A DNA stretch of 64,000 nt from SZUA-309 sp965230005 (GTDB lineage Bacteria; Pseudomonadota; Gammaproteobacteria; Pseudomonadales; Azotimanducaceae), in assembly GCA_965230005.1 (NCBI GenBank), contig OZ245934.1, positions 3,534,001-3,598,000 on the forward strand, written 5' to 3'. This document shows positions 53,879 to 63,030 of this stretch, one piece after another (the first letter of the stretch is position 1; every line of letters starts with the position of its first letter). Position numbers and translations under genes: made by a program. The notes beneath the pieces are model-generated. The model worked only from the letters and a program-made list of their open reading frames with translations. It was not told the origin of the DNA and made no database searches.

Positions 53879-53918
53879 TCGAAGCGCGCAAGCGTCACTT
53901 GAACGAGAGGTTTAGGCC

Positions 53919-54389
53919 ATGAATCTGAACTGGACCATGATTGGGCAGTCGCTGACGTTCATCGTCTTCGTTGCGGCCTGCTGGAAATGGATCTGGCCCT
54001 TGCTCATCAATGCCATGCGTGAGCGTCAGGAAGCGATTGCCGAAGGGCTATCCGCTGCCGAGCGCGCGTCGAAGGATCTCGAGCTTGCTCAGGAGCGCGC
54101 GACCGATCAGCTTCGCGAAGCCAAAGAAGAGGCTGCCGGTCTCATCGATCAGGCGCGTGCGCGGGCCAATCAGATGATCGAGGATGCTAAGAACGAAGCA
54201 CGGGATGAAGGCGAGCGACTCAAGGAAGCCGCCCGTGCCGAAATCGAGCAGGAAGTGAATCGGGCGAAGGAAGCCCTTCGTGCCCAGGTGGCAACGCTGG
54301 CCGTTGCCGGGGCGGAGCAGGTGCTGAAAGAGTCCGTCGATGCCTCCCGGCACAGTCAGCTGCTCGACAAGCTGGCCGCCGAACTCTGA
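53919..54389 (+). CDS. atpF: ATP synthase F0 subunit b
   Basis: 156 residues, the E. coli length. A single N-terminal helix (about 5-25) is followed by a long charged coiled coil (from about 30) rich in Ala, Glu, Lys and Arg. Two copies form the peripheral stalk. Spacing to atpE is 40 bp and to atpH 34 bp. Confidence 0.96.
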   Translation: MNLNWTMIGQSLTFIVFVAACWKWIWPLLINAMRERQEAIAEGLSAAERASKDLELAQERATDQLREAKEEAAGLIDQARARANQMIEDAKNEARDEGERLKEAARAEIEQEVNRAKEALRAQVATLAVAGAEQVLKESVDASRHSQLLDKLAAEL

Positions 54390-54423
54390 GCGCAACCGGG
54401 CAGTAAAGAAGGAAGGCATTGAG

Positions 54424-54963
54424 ATGGCGGAACTAGCGACCCTGGCACGGCCCTACGCAAACGCGGCCTTTGAGATCGCCAAAAACGATGGCGAGCTCGA
54501 CCGCTGGTCGCGCATGCTGCTGCTGCTTGCAGCGGCCACTGAGCACCGTTCGGTGCAGACGCTGCTGGCAGCACCGGACGTCGAAGAGATGACCAAAGCC
54601 TACCGTCTGCAGGAGGTCATCGGACCGGAGCTCAATGATCGAGGCAAGCGATTCGTCCAGGTGCTCGCGGGCAACAAGCGGCTGCCGCTGCTGGGTGAGA
54701 TCCATACGCAGTTCGAAGCCCTCCGAGCCGAAGAGCAGGCAACGCTGGATGTGACGGTCACGAGCGCGTTCCCGCTTTCGGATGCCGAACTCGATCGGCT
54801 CAAAGAGCGGCTGTCTAAGCGCTTCGAGCGGGACGTGAACATGGCCAGCGAGGTAGACGCTTCGCTGATCGGCGGCGCCGTCATCCGCGCCGGCGATACG
54901 GTGATCGACGGTTCCGTGCGCGGCAAACTGGAAAAACTGGCGGAGACCGTGCAGCGGACCTGA
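54424..54963 (+). CDS. atpH: ATP synthase F1 subunit delta
   Basis: 179 residues from the ATG at 54424, matching the family start AELATLARPYANAAFEIA; an in-frame start at 54340 would overlap atpF. The C-terminal part has the conserved DASLIGGAVIRAGDTVIDGSVRGKL. It links F1 to the peripheral stalk. Confidence 0.96.
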   Translation: MAELATLARPYANAAFEIAKNDGELDRWSRMLLLLAAATEHRSVQTLLAAPDVEEMTKAYRLQEVIGPELNDRGKRFVQVLAGNKRLPLLGEIHTQFEALRAEEQATLDVTVTSAFPLSDAELDRLKERLSKRFERDVNMASEVDASLIGGAVIRAGDTVIDGSVRGKLEKLAETVQRT

Positions 54964-55032
54964 GGGAACGCTCTCGTCCCGGCGCCCTGAGGCAGGGTGA
55001 TGGCCGGGCCAAGCAATATTTGAGGAAAGAAA

Positions 55033-56580
55033 ATGGAGCAACTGAATCCTTCTGAAATCAGCGACATCATCAAGAGTCGCATCGAGGCGCTCGATGTGCA
55101 GGCTGAGGCTCAGAACGAAGGCACCATCGTCAGCGTATCGGACGGTATCGTTCGCATTCACGGGTTGGCCGACGCGCAGTACGGCGAGATGATCGAGTTC
55201 ACGGGCGGCCTCTACGGTATGGCCCTGAACCTCGAGCGTGACTCCGTGGGTGTGGTTATTCTCGGCGACTACGAAGGGCTGTCTGAAGGCATGACCGCCC
55301 GCTGTACCGGTCGCATCCTCGAAGTTCCGGTAGGTCGTGAGCTGCTTGGCCGCGTCGTCGATTCTCTCGGTAATCCCATCGACGGCAAAGGCCCGCTGAA
55401 CACTTCGGAAACCGCCCCGATCGAGAAGGTTGCCCCCGGCGTTATCGCCCGTCAGTCCGTCGACCAGCCAGTGCAGATCGGCCTGAAATGTATCGACTCC
55501 ATGGTCCCGATCGGTCGCGGTCAGCGCGAGCTCATCATCGGCGACCGGCAGATCGGTAAAACCGCCGTTGCCGTCGACGCGATCATCAACCAGAAAGATT
55601 CCGGCATTAAGTGCATCTACGTGGCCATCGGTCAGAAGATGTCGACGATTGCCAACGTCGTCCGCACCCTCGAAGAGTACGGTGCCATGGACAACACCAT
55701 TGTCGTTGCCGCCTCCGCCTCCGACCCGGCGCCCATGCAGTTCATTGCCCCCTACTCCGGCTGCTCCATGGGTGAGTTCTTCATGGACAACGGCGAAGAT
55801 GCGCTGATCATTTATGACGACCTGACCAAACAGGCCTGGGCCTACCGACAGATCTCCCTGCTCCTCAAGCGTCCGCCGGGTCGCGAAGCCTACCCCGGTG
55901 ACGTTTTCTACCTGCACTCGCGCCTGCTTGAGCGCGCAGCTCGTGTGAATGCCGACTATGTCGAGCAGGTCACTGGCGGCAAGGTGAAAGGCCAGACCGG
56001 TTCGCTGACGGCCCTGCCGATCATCGAAACCCAGGCCGGTGACGTATCTGCCTTCGTACCCACGAACGTGATCTCCATTACCGATGGCCAGATCTTCCTC
56101 GAGACGGAGCGATTCAACTCCGGTATCCGTCCCGCCATGAGCCCGGGAACCTCGGTGTCCCGAGTGGGCAGCTCCGCGCAGGTGCCCTTCATGAAGAAGA
56201 TCTCCGGCGGCATCAAGCTGGCTCTCGCGCAGTATCGCGAGCTCGCGGCGTTCTCACAGTTCGCCTCGGACCTCGATGAAGCCACCCGCCGCCAGCTCGA
56301 GCACGGCCGGCGCGTCGAAGAGTTGATGAAGCAGAAGCAGTACGGACCCATGTCCGTGGCCGATCAGGGCGTCTCGCTCTATGCCGCCACGGAAGGTTTT
56401 CTGGCCGACGTGCCGGTGGACAAGGTCCTCGACTTCGAACGCGATCTGCTTGCATACATGCACTCCGAGAAAGCGGAGTTCATGAACATGGTCAACGAGA
56501 CCGGTGCCTACAACGACGACATCGTTGCAGAGATGCGCGGTGCCATCGAGGCCTTCAAGACGACGCAGAGCTACGAGTAA
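55033..56580 (+). CDS. atpA: ATP synthase F1 subunit alpha
   Basis: 515 residues. It starts with the conserved LNPSEISDIIKSRIE, has the P-loop GDRQIGKTAV and the alpha signature PAMSPGTSVSRVGSSAQ. It is the non-catalytic nucleotide-binding subunit. A small CCCTG/CAGGG hairpin lies in the 69-bp gap before it. Confidence 0.98.
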   Translation: MEQLNPSEISDIIKSRIEALDVQAEAQNEGTIVSVSDGIVRIHGLADAQYGEMIEFTGGLYGMALNLERDSVGVVILGDYEGLSEGMTARCTGRILEVPVGRELLGRVVDSLGNPIDGKGPLNTSETAPIEKVAPGVIARQSVDQPVQIGLKCIDSMVPIGRGQRELIIGDRQIGKTAVAVDAIINQKDSGIKCIYVAIGQKMSTIANVVRTLEEYGAMDNTIVVAASASDPAPMQFIAPYSGCSMGEFFMDNGEDALIIYDDLTKQAWAYRQISLLLKRPPGREAYPGDVFYLHSRLLERAARVNADYVEQVTGGKVKGQTGSLTALPIIETQAGDVSAFVPTNVISITDGQIFLETERFNSGIRPAMSPGTSVSRVGSSAQVPFMKKISGGIKLALAQYRELAAFSQFASDLDEATRRQLEHGRRVEELMKQKQYGPMSVADQGVSLYAATEGFLADVPVDKVLDFERDLLAYMHSEKAEFMNMVNETGAYNDDIVAEMRGAIEAFKTTQSYE

Positions 56581-56646
56581 GACCGTTAGCAGAATTGTTG
56601 CCTGAACCAGCACCCCAAACGGGCGTAGACCTCAGCAGGAATACAG

Positions 56647-57510
56647 ATGGCCGTCGGTAAAGAGATCAAGAACAAGATCAGCAGCGTGGAAAGCACGCAG
56701 AAGATCACCTCCGCCATGCAGATGGTGGCCACCAGCCGCATGCGCCGTACCCAGGACCGCATGCGCGAAGGGCGCCCCTATGCGGAGAAGATCCGGCAGG
56801 TGATCGGGCATCTGGCGAACGCCAATCCCGAATACCGGCACACGTACATGATGGAACGCGACGAGATCAAGCGGATTGGCTACCTCGTGGTATCCACGGA
56901 CCGCGGTCTTTGTGGCGGCCTGAACGTGAATCTTTTCCGGACGCTGTTGAAGGACATCGGCGAGTGGCACAACAAGGGCGTCGAGTCCGACCTCGGCCTC
57001 ATCGGCAACAAGGCCATCTCTTTCTTCCGCTCCGTGGGCGGTAACGTCAAAGCAACGATCAGCGACGTGGGCGAGCAGCCGGTACTGTCCGATCTCATCG
57101 GCGGTGTCAAAGTGATGCTCGATGCCTTTGCGAACGGCGAAATCGACCGGCTCTACATCATCTCCAACGACTTTGTGAACACTATGACGCAGACGCCGGT
57201 CATCCGGCAGCTCCTGCCTCTGGATCCGGAGAAGAGCGACGATTACGGCCACCGCTGGGATTACATCTACGAGCCGGACGCACAGCAGCTCGTTGAAGGT
57301 CTTGTTACACGCTTCATCGAGAGCCAGGTTTATCAGGCCGTCATCGAGAACACGGCCTGCGAGCAGGCGGCGAAAATGATCGCCATGAAGAACGCCACGG
57401 AAAACGCTGAGAAGCTCATCGAAGAGCTCAGCCTGATCTACAACAACGCACGGCAGGCGGCGATTACCCAGGAGATATCTGAAATCGTGGGTGGCGCCGC
57501 GGCGGTCTGA
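56647..57510 (+). CDS. atpG: ATP synthase F1 subunit gamma
   Basis: 287 residues, typical length. The N-terminal helix KEIKNKISSVESTQKITSAMQMVA and the C-terminal helix ATENAEKLIEELSLIYNNARQAAITQEISEIVGGAAAV form the rotor coiled coil. The stop codon and the last codons lie inside the first unit of the hairpin array that follows. Confidence 0.97.
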   Translation: MAVGKEIKNKISSVESTQKITSAMQMVATSRMRRTQDRMREGRPYAEKIRQVIGHLANANPEYRHTYMMERDEIKRIGYLVVSTDRGLCGGLNVNLFRTLLKDIGEWHNKGVESDLGLIGNKAISFFRSVGGNVKATISDVGEQPVLSDLIGGVKVMLDAFANGEIDRLYIISNDFVNTMTQTPVIRQLLPLDPEKSDDYGHRWDYIYEPDAQQLVEGLVTRFIESQVYQAVIENTACEQAAKMIAMKNATENAEKLIEELSLIYNNARQAAITQEISEIVGGAAAV

Positions 57511-57666
57511 TCTGCGGAGCAGATCAGATAAAAGGTAAAGCGCCTGCGGCGGTCTGATCTGCGGAGCAGATCAGATAAAAGGTAAAGCGCCTGCGGCGGT
57601 CTGATTCACGAAGTGAATCAGACAAAGGTAAACAAAAAGCGGCGGTCTGATTCGAAGCGAATCAGG
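57501..57666 (+). repeat. Tandem array of hairpins between atpG and atpD
   Basis: Four units start at 57501, 57548, 57595 and 57641, a period of 47, 47 and 46 bp. Each begins GGCGGTCTGAT. Units 1 and 2 are identical over 47 bp; units 3 and 4 diverge. Each carries a perfect hairpin with a three-base loop: 57506-57528 (TCTGATCTGC, loop GGA), 57553-57575 (same), 57600-57622 (TCTGATTCAC, loop GAA) and 57647-57665 (CTGATTCG, loop AAG). Where stems differ, both arms change together. A degenerate fifth hairpin (TCAC/GTGA) lies at 57705-57716. The first unit includes the atpG stop codon. Confidence 0.95.
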
Positions 57667-57745
57667 ATGCAGCAACGAAACAGCAGGGTGGTCGCGAGTT
57701 TGGATCACCGAAGTGAACAAAGAGATTCAGTAAGAGGCCAACATA

Positions 57746-59128
57746 ATGAGTAGCGGCAAAATCGTTCAAATCATTGGCGCCGTCATCGACGTGGAATTCC
57801 CCCGCGATGCGGTACCCAACGTTTTCGACGCCCTGACGGTGACGGACACCGGCCTGACGCTGGAAGTGCAGCAGCAGCTCGGCGACGGCGTCGTGCGCTC
57901 TATCGCCATGGGCTCCTCGGACGGCCTGTCCCGCGGTCTGTCGGTGGAGAATACGGAAGCACCGATCTCCATCCCCGTTGGTGAAGAGACCCTCGGCCGC
58001 ATCATGAACGTGCTTGGTGAGCCCATCGATGAGAAGGGCCCCGTGAATGCGCAGCAGAAGATGCCCATTCACCGGAAGCCGCCGAGCTATGAAGATCAGA
58101 AGGGCGGTAACGAACTTCTTGAGACGGGCATTAAGGTCATCGACCTCATCTGCCCCTTCGCCAAGGGCGGTAAGGTTGGCCTCTTCGGCGGAGCCGGCGT
58201 GGGCAAGACTGTGACCATGCTCGAGCTCATCCGCAACATCGCGACCGAGCACTCCGGCCTCTCCGTGTTTGCCGGTGTGGGCGAGCGCACGCGGGAAGGC
58301 AACGACTTCTATTACGAGATGGAAGAGTCCGGCGTACTCGACAAGATCTCCCTCGTGTTCGGTCAGATGAACGAACCGCCGGGCAACCGCCTGCGCGTGG
58401 CGCTCACGGGCCTCACCCTCGCGGAGAAGTTCCGTGATGACGGCCGCGACGTGCTGCTTTTCGTCGACAACATCTACCGCTACACCCTCGCGGGAACGGA
58501 AGTGTCCGCACTCCTCGGCCGTATGCCCTCGGCCGTAGGCTATCAGCCGAACCTGGCCGAAGAGATGGGCCAGCTCCAGGAGCGGATCACCACGACCCAG
58601 ACGGGTTCGATCACCTCAGTGCAGGCCGTCTACGTTCCGGCAGATGACCTCACGGACCCGTCGCCGGCAACCACCTTTGCCCACCTCGACTCGACGGTTA
58701 CCTTGTCTCGAGCCATTACGGACCTCGGTATCTACCCGGCCGTTGACCCGCTGGACTCCACGAGCCGCCAGCTCGATCCGCTCGTCGTCGGCCAGGAGCA
58801 CTACGACGTGGCCCAGGGCGTCATGCAGGTTCTGCAGCGCTACCAGGAGCTTCGCGACATCATCGCCATTCTGGGTATGGACGAGCTTTCCGAAGAGGAC
58901 AAGCAGCTCGTTTACCGGGCGCGGAAGATGCAGAAGTTCTTCTCCCAGTCCTTCTTCGTGGCGGAAGTTTTCACCGGTAACCCCGGTGTCTATGTGACCC
59001 GCGACGACACGGTGCGGAGCTTCAAAGCGATCCTCGACGGCGAGTACGATCACCTGCCGGAAGACGCCTTCTATATGGTCGGCACCATTGAGGATGCGGT
59101 CGAGAAGGCGAAGACCCTCGAAGACTGA
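57746..59128 (+). CDS. atpD: ATP synthase F1 subunit beta
   Basis: 460 residues with the catalytic P-loop GGAGVGKTVTMLEL, the Walker B region LLFVDNIYRYTLAG and the DELSEEDK segment (DELSEED). It carries the catalytic sites of the complex. It is preceded by the 235-bp hairpin-array spacer, which is atypical for this gene. Confidence 0.98.
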   Translation: MSSGKIVQIIGAVIDVEFPRDAVPNVFDALTVTDTGLTLEVQQQLGDGVVRSIAMGSSDGLSRGLSVENTEAPISIPVGEETLGRIMNVLGEPIDEKGPVNAQQKMPIHRKPPSYEDQKGGNELLETGIKVIDLICPFAKGGKVGLFGGAGVGKTVTMLELIRNIATEHSGLSVFAGVGERTREGNDFYYEMEESGVLDKISLVFGQMNEPPGNRLRVALTGLTLAEKFRDDGRDVLLFVDNIYRYTLAGTEVSALLGRMPSAVGYQPNLAEEMGQLQERITTTQTGSITSVQAVYVPADDLTDPSPATTFAHLDSTVTLSRAITDLGIYPAVDPLDSTSRQLDPLVVGQEHYDVAQGVMQVLQRYQELRDIIAILGMDELSEEDKQLVYRARKMQKFFSQSFFVAEVFTGNPGVYVTRDDTVRSFKAILDGEYDHLPEDAFYMVGTIEDAVEKAKTLED

Positions 59129-59167
59129 TCCGGCACTCATCGATACTGAGGCAGACAGGAGCCAGCT

Positions 59168-59590
59168 ATGGCCATGACCATTCACTGTGACATCGTCAGC
59201 GCCGAGGAGGAGATCTTCTCGGGCCGCGTGACCATGGTGAGCGCCACGGGCACCATCGGCGAACTCGGCATCATGCCGGGTCACGCGCCGCTGCTCACGG
59301 GCATTCGCCCCGGACCGGTCCGCCTGACTATGGATGGCGGTGAAGAAGAAGTGTTCTTCGCCTCCGGCGGCTACCTCGAAGTGCAGCCGGGCGTCGTCAC
59401 GGTCCTCGCCGATACGGCGCTCCGCGCGGAAGACATCGACGAAGCGGCCGCCCTCGAAGCCCAGCAGGACGCCGAGCGCATGCTCTCGGAGCAGACCGCG
59501 GAAATAGAGTTCTCCGCAGCAGCGGCAGCGCTGGCAGAGGCGATGGCCCGACAGCGCACCCTGGCAGAGCTCAAAAAGCGCAGACGCTGA
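59168..59590 (+). CDS. atpC: ATP synthase F1 subunit epsilon
   Basis: 140 residues, with a second ATG at 59174. The N-terminal beta sandwich has GELGIMPGHAPLLTGIRPGPVRL and FFASGGYLEVQPGVVTVLADTA, and a C-terminal helical hairpin follows. It couples rotation to catalysis and can inhibit ATP hydrolysis. It is the last gene of the operon. Confidence 0.97.
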   Translation: MAMTIHCDIVSAEEEIFSGRVTMVSATGTIGELGIMPGHAPLLTGIRPGPVRLTMDGGEEEVFFASGGYLEVQPGVVTVLADTALRAEDIDEAAALEAQQDAERMLSEQTAEIEFSAAAAALAEAMARQRTLAELKKRRR

Positions 59591-59615
59591 GGCTCGAATG
59601 GCTCGGCGGGCTTAC

Positions 59616-59646
59616 AAAGGGGGGTGACAGGCGTCGCCCCCTTTTA
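59616..59646 (+). terminator. Terminator of the ATP synthase operon
   Basis: GGGGG-T-GAC pairs with GTC-G-CCCCC around a 4-nt loop (59629-59632), flanked by A and T runs. It lies 25 bp after atpC. Confidence 0.88.
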
Positions 59647-59701
59647 GTTTGTGGCCCCTATAATCGCCGGACTTCCGATTCAGTAGCGTCGAGCCACGTC
59701 C

Positions 59702-61135
59702 ATGGCGAAAGAGCAAGTAACTTCTCCAGGCAATTTGGAAATAGTCGTCCTGGCGGCGGGTCAGGGCACACGGATGCGCTCCGCGATACCCAAGGTGCTG
59801 CATCCCATCGCCGGAAGACCGATGCTGGTCGCAGTACTCGAGACGCTCCAGCAACTCTCACCGAAGAAGATTCACGTTGTCGTCGGCCATCAGGGCGAAG
59901 AGGTCCGAGCCGCGGTGGAATCCCATGAACAGCTGCAGAACAGCCTCTTGAACTGGGTTGTTCAGGAAGAACAGCTCGGTACGGGCCACGCGGTGGCCCA
60001 GGCCCTGCCGGGACTGGGCGATGACTCGCTTGTGCTGGTGACTTACGGCGACGTTCCTCTGGTATCGAAAGAGACGCTGCTGAGGTGTGCGTCGCTCGCT
60101 TCGACGTCCGCCCTGGCCATCGTCACCGCCAACTTCGACGAACCGGGTCAACTTGGACGCATTGCGAGGGATGGCTCCGAAGTGATTACTGAGATCGTGG
60201 AGTATGCCGATGCAACGCCGGCGCAGCGGCAGATTCGGGAGATCAACTCGGGAATCATGGCGCTGCCAGCCTCGGAGCTTAAGACGATGATCGCCGAGGT
60301 TGAGCCTCACAACGCTCAAGGTGAGTACTACCTGACCGACCTCGTTGCTCTGGCCCGGTCCCGGCAGCTGGCGGTTGACGGGGTGGTCAGCCCCGAGCCC
60401 GATGAAGTGATGGGCGTGAATGACCGCTGGGAACTGGCCAAGGCGGAGAGACTGGCCCAGCTGCGTCTGGTCCGTCGGCTGATGGACCAGGGTGTCAGTT
60501 TTGCCGATCCCCATCGAGTAGAGATCAGAGGTCCTGTTGAAGCCGGCCAGGACTGCTTCGTGGACATTAATGTTGTCTTCGAAGGAACGGTTCGACTTGG
60601 TGATATGGTCAGTATCGGTGCGGGCTGTGTGCTCAAAAATGCGGAGCTTGGAGACGGCGTTCGAATTGAGCCGCATACGGTCATTGACGGACTGATCGCC
60701 GAGGCCAATTGCATCCTCGGGCCCTTCGCGCGGATACGTCCAGGCACCGAACTCGGCGAAGGGGTCAAGATCGGCAACTTCGTGGAAGCCAAGAAGTCGA
60801 AACTCGGGAAAGGCACGAAAGCCAGTCACCTGACCTATCTTGGTGACGCGGAGTTGGGTGAGGCCTGCAATGTCGGCGCCGGAACCGTCACTTGTAACTA
60901 CGACGGTGTCGACAAGCACAAGACCACAATCGGCGACGGTGTGTTTGTTGGCACCAACTCGACGCTCGTAGCGCCGATCGAACTCGGCGACAACGCATAC
61001 GTAGCCGCCGGATCCACCGTCACTACAAAAGTCGGCGATGAGGATCTGGCAGTGGGGCGTGCCCGTCAGCGGAACATATCCGGCTGGAAGCACCCCGCCA
61101 AACGCAAAGCCAAGTCAGCGCCTGAAGAAGGCTGA
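59702..61135 (+). CDS. glmU: Bifunctional UDP-GlcNAc pyrophosphorylase / GlcN-1-P acetyltransferase
   Basis: 477 residues. The N-terminal uridyltransferase has VLAAGQGTRMRSAIPKVLHPIAGRPM and VLVTYGDVPLV. The C-terminal half is a left-handed beta helix with the acetyltransferase residues in FVEAKKSKLGKGTKASHLTYLGDAE. It makes UDP-GlcNAc for peptidoglycan and lipopolysaccharide. A TATAAT at 59659-59664 lies just upstream but has no clear -35. A 31-bp gap separates it from glmS. Confidence 0.97.
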   Translation: MAKEQVTSPGNLEIVVLAAGQGTRMRSAIPKVLHPIAGRPMLVAVLETLQQLSPKKIHVVVGHQGEEVRAAVESHEQLQNSLLNWVVQEEQLGTGHAVAQALPGLGDDSLVLVTYGDVPLVSKETLLRCASLASTSALAIVTANFDEPGQLGRIARDGSEVITEIVEYADATPAQRQIREINSGIMALPASELKTMIAEVEPHNAQGEYYLTDLVALARSRQLAVDGVVSPEPDEVMGVNDRWELAKAERLAQLRLVRRLMDQGVSFADPHRVEIRGPVEAGQDCFVDINVVFEGTVRLGDMVSIGAGCVLKNAELGDGVRIEPHTVIDGLIAEANCILGPFARIRPGTELGEGVKIGNFVEAKKSKLGKGTKASHLTYLGDAELGEACNVGAGTVTCNYDGVDKHKTTIGDGVFVGTNSTLVAPIELGDNAYVAAGSTVTTKVGDEDLAVGRARQRNISGWKHPAKRKAKSAPEEG

Positions 61136-61166
61136 TCCTTCCACATCGATAACAGGGAGTAACGTT

Positions 61167-62996
61167 ATGTGTGGCATCGTCGGCGCCGTCGCTGATCGGG
61201 AAGTCTCCGGGATTCTGGTTGCAGGTCTGCAACGGCTCGAGTATCGGGGCTATGACTCGGCTGGCGTCGCCATACTCTCCGACGGTGGTCTGGCCGTCAG
61301 AAAAACAGTCGGCAAGGTTGCTGAGCTATGCGACAGACTCACCGCGGAGCCGGCCATGGGCAGGATCGGCATCGCTCATACGCGCTGGGCGACGCATGGG
61401 GTACCGAGCGAAGCCAATGCGCATCCGCACGTGTCCAGCGATCGCATCGCCCTGGTTCACAACGGCATTATCGAGAACTTCGAGGAACTGAGAACGGAAC
61501 TGCAGGCGGCTGGCTACCAGTTCCGTTCGGAAACCGACAGCGAAGTGATCGTGCATCTCGTCGATCAGCAGTATCAGCAATGCAATGATCTGCTCGAGGC
61601 CGTTCGGACTTCTGTTAAGCGCCTGGAGGGCGCATACGCCATCGGTGTTGTTGCTGCGGACGATCCCGGCCGGATTATCGCGGCTCGCATGGGCAGTCCG
61701 CTGGTCGTGGGGAAGGGCATCGGCGAGAATTTCATCGCATCGGATACGCTTGCCCTCCGACCGGTCACTGATCGCTTTATCTATCTTGAAGAAGGTGACC
61801 TCGTCGAAGTCACTCGGTCGAACGTGGCCATCTGGAATCTCGAAGACGAATCGGTCGTTCGCTCGACGGTTCGGGTACAGGCCGAGCAGGACGACGTCGA
61901 CCGCGGCAACTACCGTCACTTCATGCAGAAGGAGATTCATCAGCAGCCCAGGGTTCTGATGGATACGCTGGAAGGACGCATTGGCCGCAGCCGCGTGCTC
62001 GAGCATGCGTTCGGCACGGGCGCACAGGAAATTTTCGACGCCACGCAGGCCGTCACCATTGCCGCCTGCGGAACGAGTTACTACGCGGGACTCGTGGCTA
62101 AATATTGGATCGAGGAGCTCGCCGGCATCCCCTGCCACGTGGAGATTGCCAGCGAATTTCGCTACCGGCGCGTCGCCGTGATACCCGGGAGTCTCTTTGT
62201 CACGCTCACACAATCGGGAGAAACGGCCGATACGCTGGCGGCCCTGCGTGTGGCGAAGGAGATCGGTTACGAGCACACGTTGACGATCTGTAACGTCGCC
62301 ACGAGCACCACCGTCCGTGAGTCGGAGCTGGCGCTCATGCTCAACGCAGGCACGGAAGTTGGCGTGGCTTCAACGAAAGCCTTCACCGCCATGCTTGCTG
62401 ATCTATTACTGCTGGCGCTGCTCATTGGTCGTCGCCACGGTATGAGTGAGACTCAGGAGGCTGACGCGGTTGCCGCCCTGCAACAGCTGTCGGAGGCTGT
62501 CGAGAGGGCGCTTGCCCTCGACGACCGGGTTCGGCGTCTTGCGGAACGCTTCGTCGAGAAACACCATGCGCTGTTCCTCGGGCGCGGGCCCATGTTCCCC
62601 ATTGCCATGGAAGGCGCGCTCAAACTCAAAGAAATCTCCTACATCCACGCCGAGGGCTATCCGGCCGGCGAGCTCAAGCACGGTCCACTTGCCCTGGTCG
62701 ACGACGACATGCCGGTCATAGCCGTGGCCCCTAATGATGAGCTGCTGGAAAAGCTGCAGTCGAACCTCCAGGAGGTGCGGGCCCGAGGCGGGCAGCTGTT
62801 TGTGTTTGCCGATCCGGCCTCCGGGTTCAGGGATGAGGACGACATTACCGTGGTGACGCTGCCTGAGGTGGAACCGCTGCTGGCGCCGATCGTCTACGTC
62901 GTGCCTCTGCAACTGCTTGCCTACCATGTTGCCGTCCTGAAAGGCACGGACGTGGATCAGCCGAGAAACCTGGCGAAGTCGGTGACGGTCGAGTAG
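61167..62996 (+). CDS. glmS: Glutamine-fructose-6-phosphate aminotransferase
   Basis: 609 residues from the ATG at 61167, which makes Cys2 of MCGIVGAV the N-terminal nucleophile as the enzyme requires; the longer open frame from 61038 is an artefact. The glutaminase domain has RTRWATHG-type sequence (HTRWATHG) and GIIENFEEL. Two SIS domains follow, with ACGTSYYAG and SQSGETADT-type (TQSGETADT), and the C-terminal DQPRNLAKSVTVE. It makes glucosamine-6-phosphate, which feeds GlmU. No glmS ribozyme-like leader is visible in the short gap. Confidence 0.97.
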   Translation: MCGIVGAVADREVSGILVAGLQRLEYRGYDSAGVAILSDGGLAVRKTVGKVAELCDRLTAEPAMGRIGIAHTRWATHGVPSEANAHPHVSSDRIALVHNGIIENFEELRTELQAAGYQFRSETDSEVIVHLVDQQYQQCNDLLEAVRTSVKRLEGAYAIGVVAADDPGRIIAARMGSPLVVGKGIGENFIASDTLALRPVTDRFIYLEEGDLVEVTRSNVAIWNLEDESVVRSTVRVQAEQDDVDRGNYRHFMQKEIHQQPRVLMDTLEGRIGRSRVLEHAFGTGAQEIFDATQAVTIAACGTSYYAGLVAKYWIEELAGIPCHVEIASEFRYRRVAVIPGSLFVTLTQSGETADTLAALRVAKEIGYEHTLTICNVATSTTVRESELALMLNAGTEVGVASTKAFTAMLADLLLLALLIGRRHGMSETQEADAVAALQQLSEAVERALALDDRVRRLAERFVEKHHALFLGRGPMFPIAMEGALKLKEISYIHAEGYPAGELKHGPLALVDDDMPVIAVAPNDELLEKLQSNLQEVRARGGQLFVFADPASGFRDEDDITVVTLPEVEPLLAPIVYVVPLQLLAYHVAVLKGTDVDQPRNLAKSVTVE

Positions 62997-63030
62997 TCAC
63001 CAGCGCACCGGGGACTTCGTTGTTTGTCGT

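Noticed and set aside
57501..57666. Regular 47-bp repeats resembling a short CRISPR array
   Set aside because: There are no unique spacers; the units are contiguous, carry perfect palindromes with three-base loops, and no cas genes are near.
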